The position numbers and the translations under genes are program-made. A stretch of 64,000 nucleotides of DNA from positions 113,595-177,594 of the forward strand of contig NZ_JAAHGO010000001.1 in the NCBI RefSeq assembly GCF_010672455.1, written 5' to 3'. Shown here piece by piece: positions 10,258-18,245 of this stretch. Position 1 is the stretch's first letter, and each line of letters opens with the position of its first letter. Below the pieces are notes generated by a model that did not search any database, was not told the origin of the DNA, and worked only from the letters and a program-made list of their open reading frames with translations. The stretch comes from Okeania sp. SIO2C9 (GTDB lineage: Bacteria; Cyanobacteriota; Cyanobacteriia; Cyanobacteriales; Microcoleaceae).

Positions 10258-11637
10258 ATGACTATGACACAACTGCCAGGTCCAAAAGCTCCAGTTTTGA
10301 TTCAACTCCTCCAGTGGGTAGCCAAACCCTTGACATTTATGGAAAAATGTGCTTCAGAATATGGAGACACATTTCAAATAAAATTGAATTATCCAATGGT
10401 ATTTATCAGTCATCCGAAGGCCATTGAAGAGATTCTTAAGACTAATCCCAAACAGTTTGATTCTGGTGTAGGAAATCAGTTTTTGCAGCCACTATTGGGA
10501 GATAAATCCCTAGCTTTGCTTGATGCTACTCTCCACCAACGTCAACGTCAACTATTAATGCCACCCTTTCATGGGGAACGAATGCAAGCTTATGGTGAGT
10601 TAATTTGCGCTATCGCTGAAAAAGTAGCTAGTAAGTGGGTAGTAGGGCAGCCATTTTCTATGAGAGAATCAACTCAAGAGATATCTTTAAAGGTGATATT
10701 ACAGGCGGTCTTCGGTTTAGAGGAAGGACAGAGGTATGATAAATTAGAGCAACTTTTGACTTTAGCTCTAGAATCACTAGCTTCTCCCTCGAAAGCAAGT
10801 ATGCTATTTTTCAAGTTTCTCCAAGTTGATTTGGGTAAATGGAGTCCGTGGGGTAAATTTCTCAGACAACGGCAAGAAGTTGATGAGTTGCTATATGCAG
10901 AAATTGCCGAACGTCGTCAACAACTAGACTCTGAGCGCTCTGACATCCTTACAATGTTGCTATTAGCTAGGGATGAAGCAGGGGAACCTATGAGCGATCG
11001 TGAATTGCGGGATGAGTTAATGACACTACTATTTGCCGGACATGAAACTACTGCCACAGCATTAGCATGGGCGTTTTACTGGATTCACCGCCAACCAGAA
11101 ATTTATAACAAGCTATTGTCAGAATTGGAAGACCTTGGAGATAACCCAGACCCAATGGCAGTTATCAAGCTGCCCTATCTGAATGCAGTTTGCTCTGAAA
11201 CTCTGCGCATCTACCCAGTAGCAATAATTGCATTTGCGCGAATAGCTAAATCACCAATTACAATTATGGGTCAAACATATTTAGAGGGTACTGCTCTAGC
11301 TCCTTGTATTTATTTAACTCATCACCGGGAAGATTTGTATCCCGAACCAGAAAAATTTAAACCAGAACGATTTTTGGAAAGGCAATATTCTGCTTATGAA
11401 TTTTTGCCTTTTGGCGGTAGTAGTCGTCGTTGTATTGGAGCAGCATTTGCTATGTTTGAAATGAAACTGGTATTAGCAACTATTCTCAAACGTTATAGTT
11501 TGGCCTTGGCGGAGAAAAAAACAGTCAAACCAGTGCGTCGCGGTGTAACTTTAGCTCCTGCTGGTGGAGTAAAAATGGTAATGACTGGGAAGCGTATGTC
11601 ACAAACACAACAATCTCCCTCGGTTGCTACTGTATAG
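10258..11637 (+). CDS. Cytochrome P450 (CYP110-like)
   Basis: A 459-residue soluble class P450. The proline-rich start is LPGPKAPVL; the oxygen-binding I helix is FAGHETTATALAW (about 258-270); the K-helix ExxR is SETLRIYP (about 313); the PERF-like phrase is FKPERFLER; and the heme loop is FLPFGGSSRRCIG with the axial cysteine at about C392. All invariant features are intact. The sequence resembles the cyanobacterial CYP110 family, whose characterised members oxidise fatty acids, alkanes or terpenoids. No ferredoxin partner or biosynthetic cluster adjoins it, so the substrate stays open. Confidence 0.93.
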   Translation: MTMTQLPGPKAPVLIQLLQWVAKPLTFMEKCASEYGDTFQIKLNYPMVFISHPKAIEEILKTNPKQFDSGVGNQFLQPLLGDKSLALLDATLHQRQRQLLMPPFHGERMQAYGELICAIAEKVASKWVVGQPFSMRESTQEISLKVILQAVFGLEEGQRYDKLEQLLTLALESLASPSKASMLFFKFLQVDLGKWSPWGKFLRQRQEVDELLYAEIAERRQQLDSERSDILTMLLLARDEAGEPMSDRELRDELMTLLFAGHETTATALAWAFYWIHRQPEIYNKLLSELEDLGDNPDPMAVIKLPYLNAVCSETLRIYPVAIIAFARIAKSPITIMGQTYLEGTALAPCIYLTHHREDLYPEPEKFKPERFLERQYSAYEFLPFGGSSRRCIGAAFAMFEMKLVLATILKRYSLALAEKKTVKPVRRGVTLAPAGGVKMVMTGKRMSQTQQSPSVATV

Positions 11638-12605
11638 AGTGTGGGGAGTGAGGGAGTAGGGGAGTAGGGATAGGGAGTATTTTTTGGTGGTGGTGCATTC
11701 TAATGGTGGTGCATTGTCATTATTTTTGTGACAAAAACAGTGGGAGCATCTTGCTCCCGTACCAGACATCTCTTGTTCTTGTATACCATTAAGGCTACAG
11801 GACTAGGCATTTTTCTACCTTTTGCCCCTATTCTCATTCCTCAATTTCCTGACTTATGATATCAAATCCGGTAGCATCGGTGTTATTCAATATTAAAGAT
11901 AAGAGTCTATATTGTAGGGGCGCAATTGCGAAGCCCATGCCATCAGGCTATATGGCTATTCGCCCTTACCCATTGTATAACCATCGAAGGAATTATATTA
12001 CTCCGAAGCCAACGGATTTGATATGAAACGCCCCTACAATAGAGTTGTCGCTAAATAGAGGGAAAAAATCGCTCCAACCTAGACAGAGCAATAATTCTCA
12101 GTATTTTTAATTCCTAATATCTAGAATCTTTACCGAATTATTAATTATTAATTATTAATAATTAAATAATTCGCGCCTTGAAGCCTCCCTTGGATAGGGG
12201 AAAAAGCGGTCGAGGGATGGCGAGGTCTCCTCGCCATATCCAATCGACCAAGAGAAAAGAAATAATATCTCCTGATATTCAATCAAGAGCGGTTTTAACC
12301 AGAGGTAATTATCAATTATCCATTATCCATTATCAATTAATGAAATAACAAGCTTTTTGGGGATTTTTTAGGTTATAAAGCGACAAGTCTAATAGTTAAT
12401 AGACATCTCCTCCACCCATAGGGAGTAGGGAGTAGGGGGAAAGAATTGATAATTTATGTGGGATAATTGATTTTATTTTTTATTATTGGAGATGTCTAAT
12501 AGTTTCACATAAGCTTTATTTATTCGAGCAAAACTCTAGCTACTTTTAAAGGTGTCTGATAGTCATGTGCTAAATTGACACCAATTTAACCCGCACCTAC
12601 AAAAA
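11638..12605. repeat. 968-bp spacer made of MITE-like elements and tandem repeats
   Basis: No gene is seen. From left to right: a gggagtaggg purine tract; a ggtggtgcattctaatgg / gtgggagcatcttgctcccg repeat (inverted copy near 63150-63290); an element with ends gatatcaaatccgg (11858) and ccaacggatttgatat (to 12024); an attattaatt tandem tract with a following cgcgccttgaagcc block that is shared with 16541-16610; and taatagacatctcc / ggagatgtctaata arms at about 12398-12502. Confidence 0.65.
11858..12024. repeat. MITE-like element, ATATCAAATCCGG family
   Basis: A 167-bp element with inverted ends gatatcaaatccggt and the facing arm cggatttgatat. The interior has gtaggggcgcaattgcg and facing GC-poor arms. 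Related copies, with either ATATCAAATCCGG or ATATCATGTCCGG ends, lie at 28099-28241, 44234-44352, 63572-63739 and 63804-63947. Confidence 0.7.
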
Positions 12606-13070
12606 TTATTGCTGCACAACTAACACCGAACACTTCGCCCGGTGAATTACATAACTGCTCACACTACCTATAACCATTTCGCTGAAAACAGAATGTCCTC
12701 TGCGTCCCATAACTATTAGTTCAGCACCCCACTCCTCGGCTACTTTACATATCTGCTTTCCGGGTACACCTTCAGTTTGAATAAATTCTGTATTTACCCC
12801 TGCTGTTGTCGCTTCGTTAGCCCGTGACTGCAACATTTCTAGACATTTTTGGTCAAAATCTTTCCATTTTTGTTGATATTGCGCAATCAATTCTTTGTTA
12901 AATTCCCGGGAAATTGCTCCAAATTTAACGGGTATTTCTCCTTCTTCGGGAGATAAAACGTGTAATAGTTTTAAGTATGAATTATTTAGTTTTGCTAAGT
13001 TGAGAGCAGTGGCAAATACACGATTGCCTGCTGCTGATGTGTCCATTGTTGCTAGAATTTTTTGATACAT
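12606..13070 (-). CDS. Universal stress protein (UspA family)
   Basis: A 154-residue single-domain Usp. It begins MYQKILATMDTSAAGNRVF and ends with the ATP-binding signature G-x2-G-x9-GS (GRRGHSVFSEMVIGSVSSYV) plus the closing strand CSVLVVQQ. These residues place it in the ATP-binding subgroup. Usp proteins support survival under starvation, oxidative or osmotic stress; no specific role can be read here. The next gene at 13.8 kb is a paralogue in the same orientation, so the pair arose by duplication, separated now by repeats. Confidence 0.92.
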   Translation of the reverse strand: MYQKILATMDTSAAGNRVFATALNLAKLNNSYLKLLHVLSPEEGEIPVKFGAISREFNKELIAQYQQKWKDFDQKCLEMLQSRANEATTAGVNTEFIQTEGVPGKQICKVAEEWGAELIVMGRRGHSVFSEMVIGSVSSYVIHRAKCSVLVVQQ

Positions 13071-13104
13071 AATCTTGATGATGAAAATCTAGTTATTTTA
13101 TCTC

Positions 13105-13195
13105 AGGACTTACGCATGAGGTACGAAAAACTAGGGCTTGAGATTGCTTTCCTGTGGTTCGCAATGACGAAAATACGTTGTAATGCGTAAGTCCT
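13105..13195. repeat. MITE-like element, AGGACTTACGCA family (copy 2)
   Basis: A 91-bp element with inverted ends aggacttacgcatgag and aatgcgtaagtcct. Its interior (gaggtacgaaaaact ... atgacgaaaatacgttgta) is closely shared with the copy at 50061-50174. Confidence 0.8.
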
Positions 13196-13300
13196 ATTAT
13201 TTGATACTAATATTGTATCCGAATTATTAGAAAAATATATTTTTTTTAATTTTGATTTCACTATAGTCAATCTCAGACTAATTATTCCTACTAATTATTC

Positions 13301-13411
13301 CTAGTAGTCTGTCAGCTTTGAATTGATGAGTTGAGACGACCAGAGGGAGCAGAAAAGACAGAAGCTACAGAGGAAGATTAACCCATCAAAACTAACTTGA
13401 CAGACCACTAG
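13301..13411. repeat. 111-bp MITE-like element (copy A, inverted)
   Basis: Bounded by ctagtagtctgtcagc and ttgacagaccactag, and containing ggtcgt/acgacc and aattgatgagttgagacg. It is almost identical, base for base on the opposite strand, to 40765-40875, 27 kb away. No coding capacity. Near-identity of the two copies suggests recent movement or conversion. Confidence 0.85.
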
Positions 13412-13846
13412 TGAAAATGGGAATTCTGATTTTGAGTAGCTTTCTTGATACAGTTAGCTACTACCAGAGTATTCATAATCAATTATTCATATAGCGTTTT
13501 TATCTGGGATGTGGAAACCAAATGCTATGAAAAAGGTATGGAGGGAGTAAAGGAGGGAAAACAGCATTAAATAGTAGCAAAAACAAGAATATAAGCTACT
13601 CTAACTGCACAGTTTTTTGACAAGAAAAAACCTCTATTTAGATTTACAACTCAAATAAAAACACTATAGATATCAATGAATACTAATGAATAATTGCTCA
13701 TGACTAATCAATATCCCCAATAATAAAAAAATCAATCAATTACTGCATTCTTATTCATCAAATTTTTCCCCGTACTCCCTACTCTGTAGGGACGTTGCAT
13801 ACAACGTTCCTACTACCTCTTTTCTAAAGATGCCTAATAAAAAAAG

Positions 13847-14320
13847 CTAATCCTGTACAATATGAACAGAACAATGAGCACGATGAATAACATAATTACT
13901 GACACTACCCAATAGCAGTTCACTAAAAACGGAATGCCCACGGCGTCCCATAACGATTAAATCAGCATTACACTTTTGAGCTAATTTACATATTTCCCGA
14001 CCAGGGTTGCCTCTGATTTGGGTAAATTCTGTATTGAACCCAAGTTCTTTTGCTTTATCTGCTTTTGATTTCAACATTTGTAAACATTGTTTCTCAAATT
14101 TTTCCCAAAGTTGATGATATTCTTTCATCATCTCTGGGTTAGTGCCAATGTCAGTACCAATCATTGGCCAATAATTAATCGGACTTTCTTCTGCCTCCTC
14201 CGAGAGAATATGAACCAACATCAGACTAGGGTTACTGATTTTTGCTAACTTTATGGCTATATCAAACACGCGATCGCCCATAGCAGATGTATCGATGGCA
14301 ACTAAAATTTTTTCATACAT
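13847..14320 (-). CDS. Universal stress protein (UspA family), second copy
   Basis: A 157-residue Usp if started at the ATG at 14320, which gives the family start MYEKILVAIDTSAMGDRVF; an upstream in-frame extension of 19 codons has no family counterpart. The ATP signature GRRGHSVFSELLLGSVSNYV and final strand CSVHIVQD are present. A longer insert around residues 45-75 (VHILSEEAEESPINYWPMI) parallels the first Usp at 12.6 kb, confirming close paralogy. It is divergent from glgX with an 88-bp gap that must carry both promoters; co-regulation with glycogen breakdown is possible but inferred. Confidence 0.92.
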   Translation of the reverse strand: MYEKILVAIDTSAMGDRVFDIAIKLAKISNPSLMLVHILSEEAEESPINYWPMIGTDIGTNPEMMKEYHQLWEKFEKQCLQMLKSKADKAKELGFNTEFTQIRGNPGREICKLAQKCNADLIVMGRRGHSVFSELLLGSVSNYVIHRAHCSVHIVQD

Positions 14321-14408
14321 AATTAATACTTCCAGTGGTTTTGTTAAATATCTATTTACATTGTATAAAATTACCAAGGTTATCTAATAATTAAATAAGT
14401 CAAGAATT

Positions 14409-16553
14409 ATGAATCTTAATATCTTACCAGGTAATAGTTTTCCCATTGGCGCGACACTCTTAAAAGACCCCAAAGGAGTAAATTTTTCAATTTACTCTAA
14501 AAATGCTACAGCAATAGAATTATTACTATTTGATGAACCTGACGCAGCTCAACCAGAGCAAGTAATTTTACTCGACCCCAAACAACATAAAACCCATCAT
14601 TACTGGCACATATTTATTTATGGTCTTAAGGCAGGGCAAATATATGCTTACCGAGTTTATGGACCACTTGAGCCAGAAAAAGGTCATCGGTTTGATGGTA
14701 CAAAGGTTTTATTAGACCCTTACGCCAGGGTAGTAGTGGGACAAGAAAAATATAGTCGTGAAGCTGCTACTGGTTATGGTGATAACTGTGCTTATGCTCT
14801 CAAAGGGGTAATAGTTGACCCAACTACTTATGACTGGGAAGATGATGTACCTCTAAACATACCCTACGCTTATACAGTTATCTATGAAATGCACGTTGGT
14901 GGATTTACTCGTAACCCTAACTCTGGCGTTTCCCCAGAAAAACGGGGTACTTTTGCCGGACTAATTGAAAAAATTCCCTACCTGAAAGAATTGGGAATCA
15001 CTGCTGTAGAATTATTACCCGTACAGCAATTTGATGAACAAGATGTGCGCGAACCTCTCATCAATTATTGGGGTTATAGCCCGGTCGCATTTTTTACTCC
15101 TCACCACAATTATAGTTCTCGCAAAGATATTTTCGGACCGATGGATGAATTCCGAGATATGGTAAAAGCTTTGCACAAAGCTGGAATAGAAGTAATTTTG
15201 GATGTGGTTTTTAATCATACTGCAGAGGGGAATGAAAACGGACCGACAGTTTCTTTCCGGGGATTGGAAAATTCTACTTATTACATTCTGGAGACAGATG
15301 ACTCCACTTATTACAGTAACTATAGCGGTTGTGGCAATACTTTCAATACAAATAATCCTTTTGTACATCGCTTAATTGTTGACTGTCTTTGTTACTGGGT
15401 TAGAGAAATGCACGTTGATGGGTTCCGGTTTGACCTAGCATCTGTTATGTCTCGGAGTATGACTGGCGATCCGTTGGAAGATCCACCTGTGTTATGGGCA
15501 ATTGAATCCGATCCTGTTCTGGCAGGGACAAAAATTATTGCGGAAGCTTGGGATGCTGCGGGATTATATCAGGTGGGTTCATTTATTGGCGATCGCTTTG
15601 CTGAATGGAACGGACATTATCGTGATGATGTTCGTCAGTTTGTCAAAAGTGACCACAAGATAGTTGATAAGTTAGCAGCTAGAATTATGGGTAGTCCTGA
15701 TATTTATCCTCAACCAGACCGCGAACCCAATCATAGTATTAATTTTATTACTTGCCATGATGGTTTTACTATGAGTGATTTGGTTTCTTATAATGAAAAA
15801 CATAATGAAGCTAATTGTGAAGATAATCGCGATGGTGCTAATGATAATTATAGCTGGAATTGTGGAGTTGAAGGATTAACAAATAAGTGGGAAATTGAAA
15901 GATTACGACTGCGACAAATTAAGAATTTTTTCACCATATTATTTTTCTCCCAAGGTACGCCAATGATTTTAATGGGAGATGAAGTAAGGCGAACTCAACT
16001 TGGTAATAATAATGGTTATTGTCAGAATAATAAACTAAGTTGGTTTGATTGGGAGCAAATTGAGAAACAAACGGATTTACTGCGATTTGTGAAAGGGATT
16101 ATTAATTTTACCCAAGAGTTAGAAATGATGCGGGTAGATAAGGTTTTAGCTACAGTTGGTTCGGGTTCTCCAGAATCATCTTTACCTAGAGAAGAAGGGG
16201 AAGTTTACCCAAATGAAGTACCCAATATTAGTTGGCATGGAGTACGTTTAGATAAACCTGATTGGCATCTTGATTCTCGGACTTTAGCTTTTAGTTTGAA
16301 GCATCCTGAAAGTGGTGAATATTTTCATATTATTTTGAACGCTTATTGGAAACCTTTAATGTTTGAGTTACCACGTTTAAAAAAAAGGGAAAGTTGGTAT
16401 TTAATTATTAATACTGCTTTTCCTTCTCCTAAAGATTTTAATGGTTTAGATACAGCTACAAAAGTTATTGGCGTTAGGTATCGGGTCGAGCCGCGAGCTG
16501 CTATTGTTTTAATGGCAAGATTTGATTCAGTGGAGACTTTACCGAATAATTAA
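14409..16553 (+). CDS. glgX: Glycogen debranching enzyme (isoamylase type)
   Basis: A 714-residue GH13 enzyme that hydrolyses alpha-1,6 branch points during glycogen breakdown. An N-terminal CBM48 domain (about 10-110, with GVNFSIYSKNATAIELLLF) precedes the barrel. Conserved regions: VILDVVFNHTAEGNE (I), VDGFRFDLASV with the nucleophile about D342 (II), IIAEAWDAAG with about E379 (III), and FITCHDGFT with about D451 (IV). Length and the YEMHVGGFTRNPNSGV phrase match GlgX/TreX enzymes. The only start with good spacing is the ATG at 14409. Confidence 0.95.
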   Translation: MNLNILPGNSFPIGATLLKDPKGVNFSIYSKNATAIELLLFDEPDAAQPEQVILLDPKQHKTHHYWHIFIYGLKAGQIYAYRVYGPLEPEKGHRFDGTKVLLDPYARVVVGQEKYSREAATGYGDNCAYALKGVIVDPTTYDWEDDVPLNIPYAYTVIYEMHVGGFTRNPNSGVSPEKRGTFAGLIEKIPYLKELGITAVELLPVQQFDEQDVREPLINYWGYSPVAFFTPHHNYSSRKDIFGPMDEFRDMVKALHKAGIEVILDVVFNHTAEGNENGPTVSFRGLENSTYYILETDDSTYYSNYSGCGNTFNTNNPFVHRLIVDCLCYWVREMHVDGFRFDLASVMSRSMTGDPLEDPPVLWAIESDPVLAGTKIIAEAWDAAGLYQVGSFIGDRFAEWNGHYRDDVRQFVKSDHKIVDKLAARIMGSPDIYPQPDREPNHSINFITCHDGFTMSDLVSYNEKHNEANCEDNRDGANDNYSWNCGVEGLTNKWEIERLRLRQIKNFFTILFFSQGTPMILMGDEVRRTQLGNNNGYCQNNKLSWFDWEQIEKQTDLLRFVKGIINFTQELEMMRVDKVLATVGSGSPESSLPREEGEVYPNEVPNISWHGVRLDKPDWHLDSRTLAFSLKHPESGEYFHIILNAYWKPLMFELPRLKKRESWYLIINTAFPSPKDFNGLDTATKVIGVRYRVEPRAAIVLMARFDSVETLPNN

Positions 16554-16693
16554 TAATTAATAATTAATAATTAATAATTAATAATTAAATAATTCGCGCC
16601 TTGAAGCCGACCCTTTTAAGGGGAAAAGTAGCTTAATTATAGAATTAATTGTATAGTATTAGTAGTCAATATAGTTAATTTCTTCATTTCCTA
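16554..16693. repeat. taattaa heptamer tandem tract plus shared downstream block
   Basis: About eight units of the 7-mer aattaat directly follow the glgX stop (16541-16590), then aataattcgcgccttgaagcc, a block repeated at 12160-12186 behind the same kind of tract. The pairing of tandem tract and fixed flank suggests a mobile or copied cassette. Confidence 0.6.
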
Positions 16694-17857
16694 ATGAACA
16701 TAGGCATTTTATACACTGGGGGAACTATTGGTTCTGTACAGGGAATTGATGGACTGTATCCACTAGATACCTCTGGTTTCCAACAGGCTTTCGATGAGAA
16801 TATTTTGCCGATTCTTAAAAGTCAATATAAAGATTGTACTCTTGGCTACATCGATATCGGTTTTGGTCCCAATAACAGCACTCTTGACAGTACCAACTTG
16901 CAGCCTGAAGACTGGTGTACGATTGCTATGGCAATCCTTAAAGCCTACAATAGCTATGATGCTTTTATTGTACTGCATGGCACGGACACTATGGCCTGGA
17001 CTGCTTCAATACTGTCATTTTTGATGACGGGGCTAGATACCCATGGCAATTATAACGCTTTGTTGAGTAAGCCTGTGATTGTTACTGGGTCTCAACTGCC
17101 ACTATTTGTAGAGAAAGAGGATAAATCCTATACTGTACGCTTCAACACAGATGCACTCCAAAACGTCTGTGGCGCAGTCACTTCCTGTTATGAAGGTGTG
17201 CCTGAAGTTTGTCTGTACTTTGATTCCAAATTAATGAGGGGCAATAGAACAGTAAAGACTAACGCCAGTGAGTTCAAAGCCTTCTCCACTCCCAACTATC
17301 CTAATCTTGGAGAATACGGCCTAGAGTTTGATGTGGACAACAAAGTAGTGCGTCCCTTACCCACAGACCCGGACCTTGCACTCTCTCAGGAAGGAGAGTC
17401 TGCTTATAACACTTTATTGGCTCAACTGAACTACATTAAAGACAATATTAACAACACTACCGTTATCCCCTTTCCGGCTTTCCCCGCCTATTATGATACC
17501 TCTGTCAAACCCAATACCAGCGTACTTGGCAATATGCTGGAAGCCTGTATTAATCAAGGAGTAGACGGTTTAATCTTAGAGTCTTATGGCGGAGGAAATT
17601 TTCCTTCTGGGAATCCAGACACTCCTGAGAATGGGGCTATTTACAAAATTCTCCAAGAGGCTAATAACAATGGTACGGTAATCGTTGACTGTACGCAGGT
17701 TCTAACGGGGACTGTCAATTCTCAGACTTATGCAGCCGGTTCCTGGCTAGCGGAGGTAGGCTCGGTTGGAGCTTATGATATGACCCCAATTGCAGCTGCA
17801 GCTAAACTGACTTACTTAAAGATATTGTCTCACTACAATAACTATAATTGGGATTAA
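16694..17857 (+). CDS. L-asparaginase, probably truncated by an in-frame stop
   Basis: A 387-residue asparaginase/glutaminase. The catalytic threonine motif ILYTGGTIGS is at about residues 5-14 and the second motif IVLHGTDTMAWTAS at about 93-106; PVIVTGSQLP and the C-terminal GTVIVDCTQVLTGTV segment are also present. It hydrolyses asparagine to aspartate and ammonia; no signal peptide, so cytoplasmic. The stop TAA (17855-17857) is followed in the same frame by YKIKELMITNLVGEI, which is the expected last helix of asparaginases, so the gene seems cut by a nonsense change (CAA to TAA is the simplest). Both catalytic centres are intact, so activity may survive. Confidence 0.85.
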   Translation: MNIGILYTGGTIGSVQGIDGLYPLDTSGFQQAFDENILPILKSQYKDCTLGYIDIGFGPNNSTLDSTNLQPEDWCTIAMAILKAYNSYDAFIVLHGTDTMAWTASILSFLMTGLDTHGNYNALLSKPVIVTGSQLPLFVEKEDKSYTVRFNTDALQNVCGAVTSCYEGVPEVCLYFDSKLMRGNRTVKTNASEFKAFSTPNYPNLGEYGLEFDVDNKVVRPLPTDPDLALSQEGESAYNTLLAQLNYIKDNINNTTVIPFPAFPAYYDTSVKPNTSVLGNMLEACINQGVDGLILESYGGGNFPSGNPDTPENGAIYKILQEANNNGTVIVDCTQVLTGTVNSQTYAAGSWLAEVGSVGAYDMTPIAAAAKLTYLKILSHYNNYNWD

Positions 17858-17992
17858 TACAAGATTAAGGAACTGATGATAACTAATCTGGTGGGCGAGA
17901 TTATGGATGTCAACGTCCTAGATGCCAGAGGTGAAGGTTTTTTAGCACCTGGAGAGACTATTATGGCTCTTGATGGCTTAGATAGTTATTTA
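17858..17992 (+). pseudogene. Detached C-terminal segment of the asparaginase
   Basis: Directly after the stop, in the same frame, come about 45 codons reading YKIKELMITNLVGEIMD, then a tail with ARGEGFLAPGETIMALDGLD, before the frame runs into a pyrimidine-rich tandem repeat. The helix KELMITNLVGEI matches the usual asparaginase end (LM-x2-NL-x-GE). A separate start at 17876 (ATG) exists but a free-standing 40-residue product is unlikely. Confidence 0.6.
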
Positions 17993-18245
17993 TATTTTTT
18001 TTACCTTTTTTTCAATATTTCCTTCTTCTTCCTTCTTCCTTCTTTCTTACTTCTACTATTTGTAACAAATACTTATCAAATTGGTATTAATAGGGGTTTC
18101 TTGCACAATTGCTACTCAAACCCCTCTTTGCGTAAGTCCTGACTTATATATTTTGCGATCGCATACTAACCAATATAAATCTATATATCCCTTATATATC
18201 AAGCGCTTCAACTACATACTATACCTGATGACACGAATCTTCGCT
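17993..18245. repeat. Pyrimidine-tract and repeat spacer
   Basis: Holds a cttcttc tandem tract (18021-18050), a single arm gcgtaagtcctgac at 18129-18143 of the AGGACTTACGCA family, and a gcgatcgc site. No gene is seen. Confidence 0.5.

Noticed and set aside
17855-17857. Recoding of the asparaginase stop as an unusual amino acid
   Set aside because: The codon is TAA, which is not used for selenocysteine or pyrrolysine; a simple nonsense mutation is more likely.
10258-18000. Idea that the P450 belongs to a natural-product gene cluster
   Set aside because: Neighbours are stress proteins, glycogen debranching enzyme and asparaginase; no synthase, ligase or transporter genes adjoin it.
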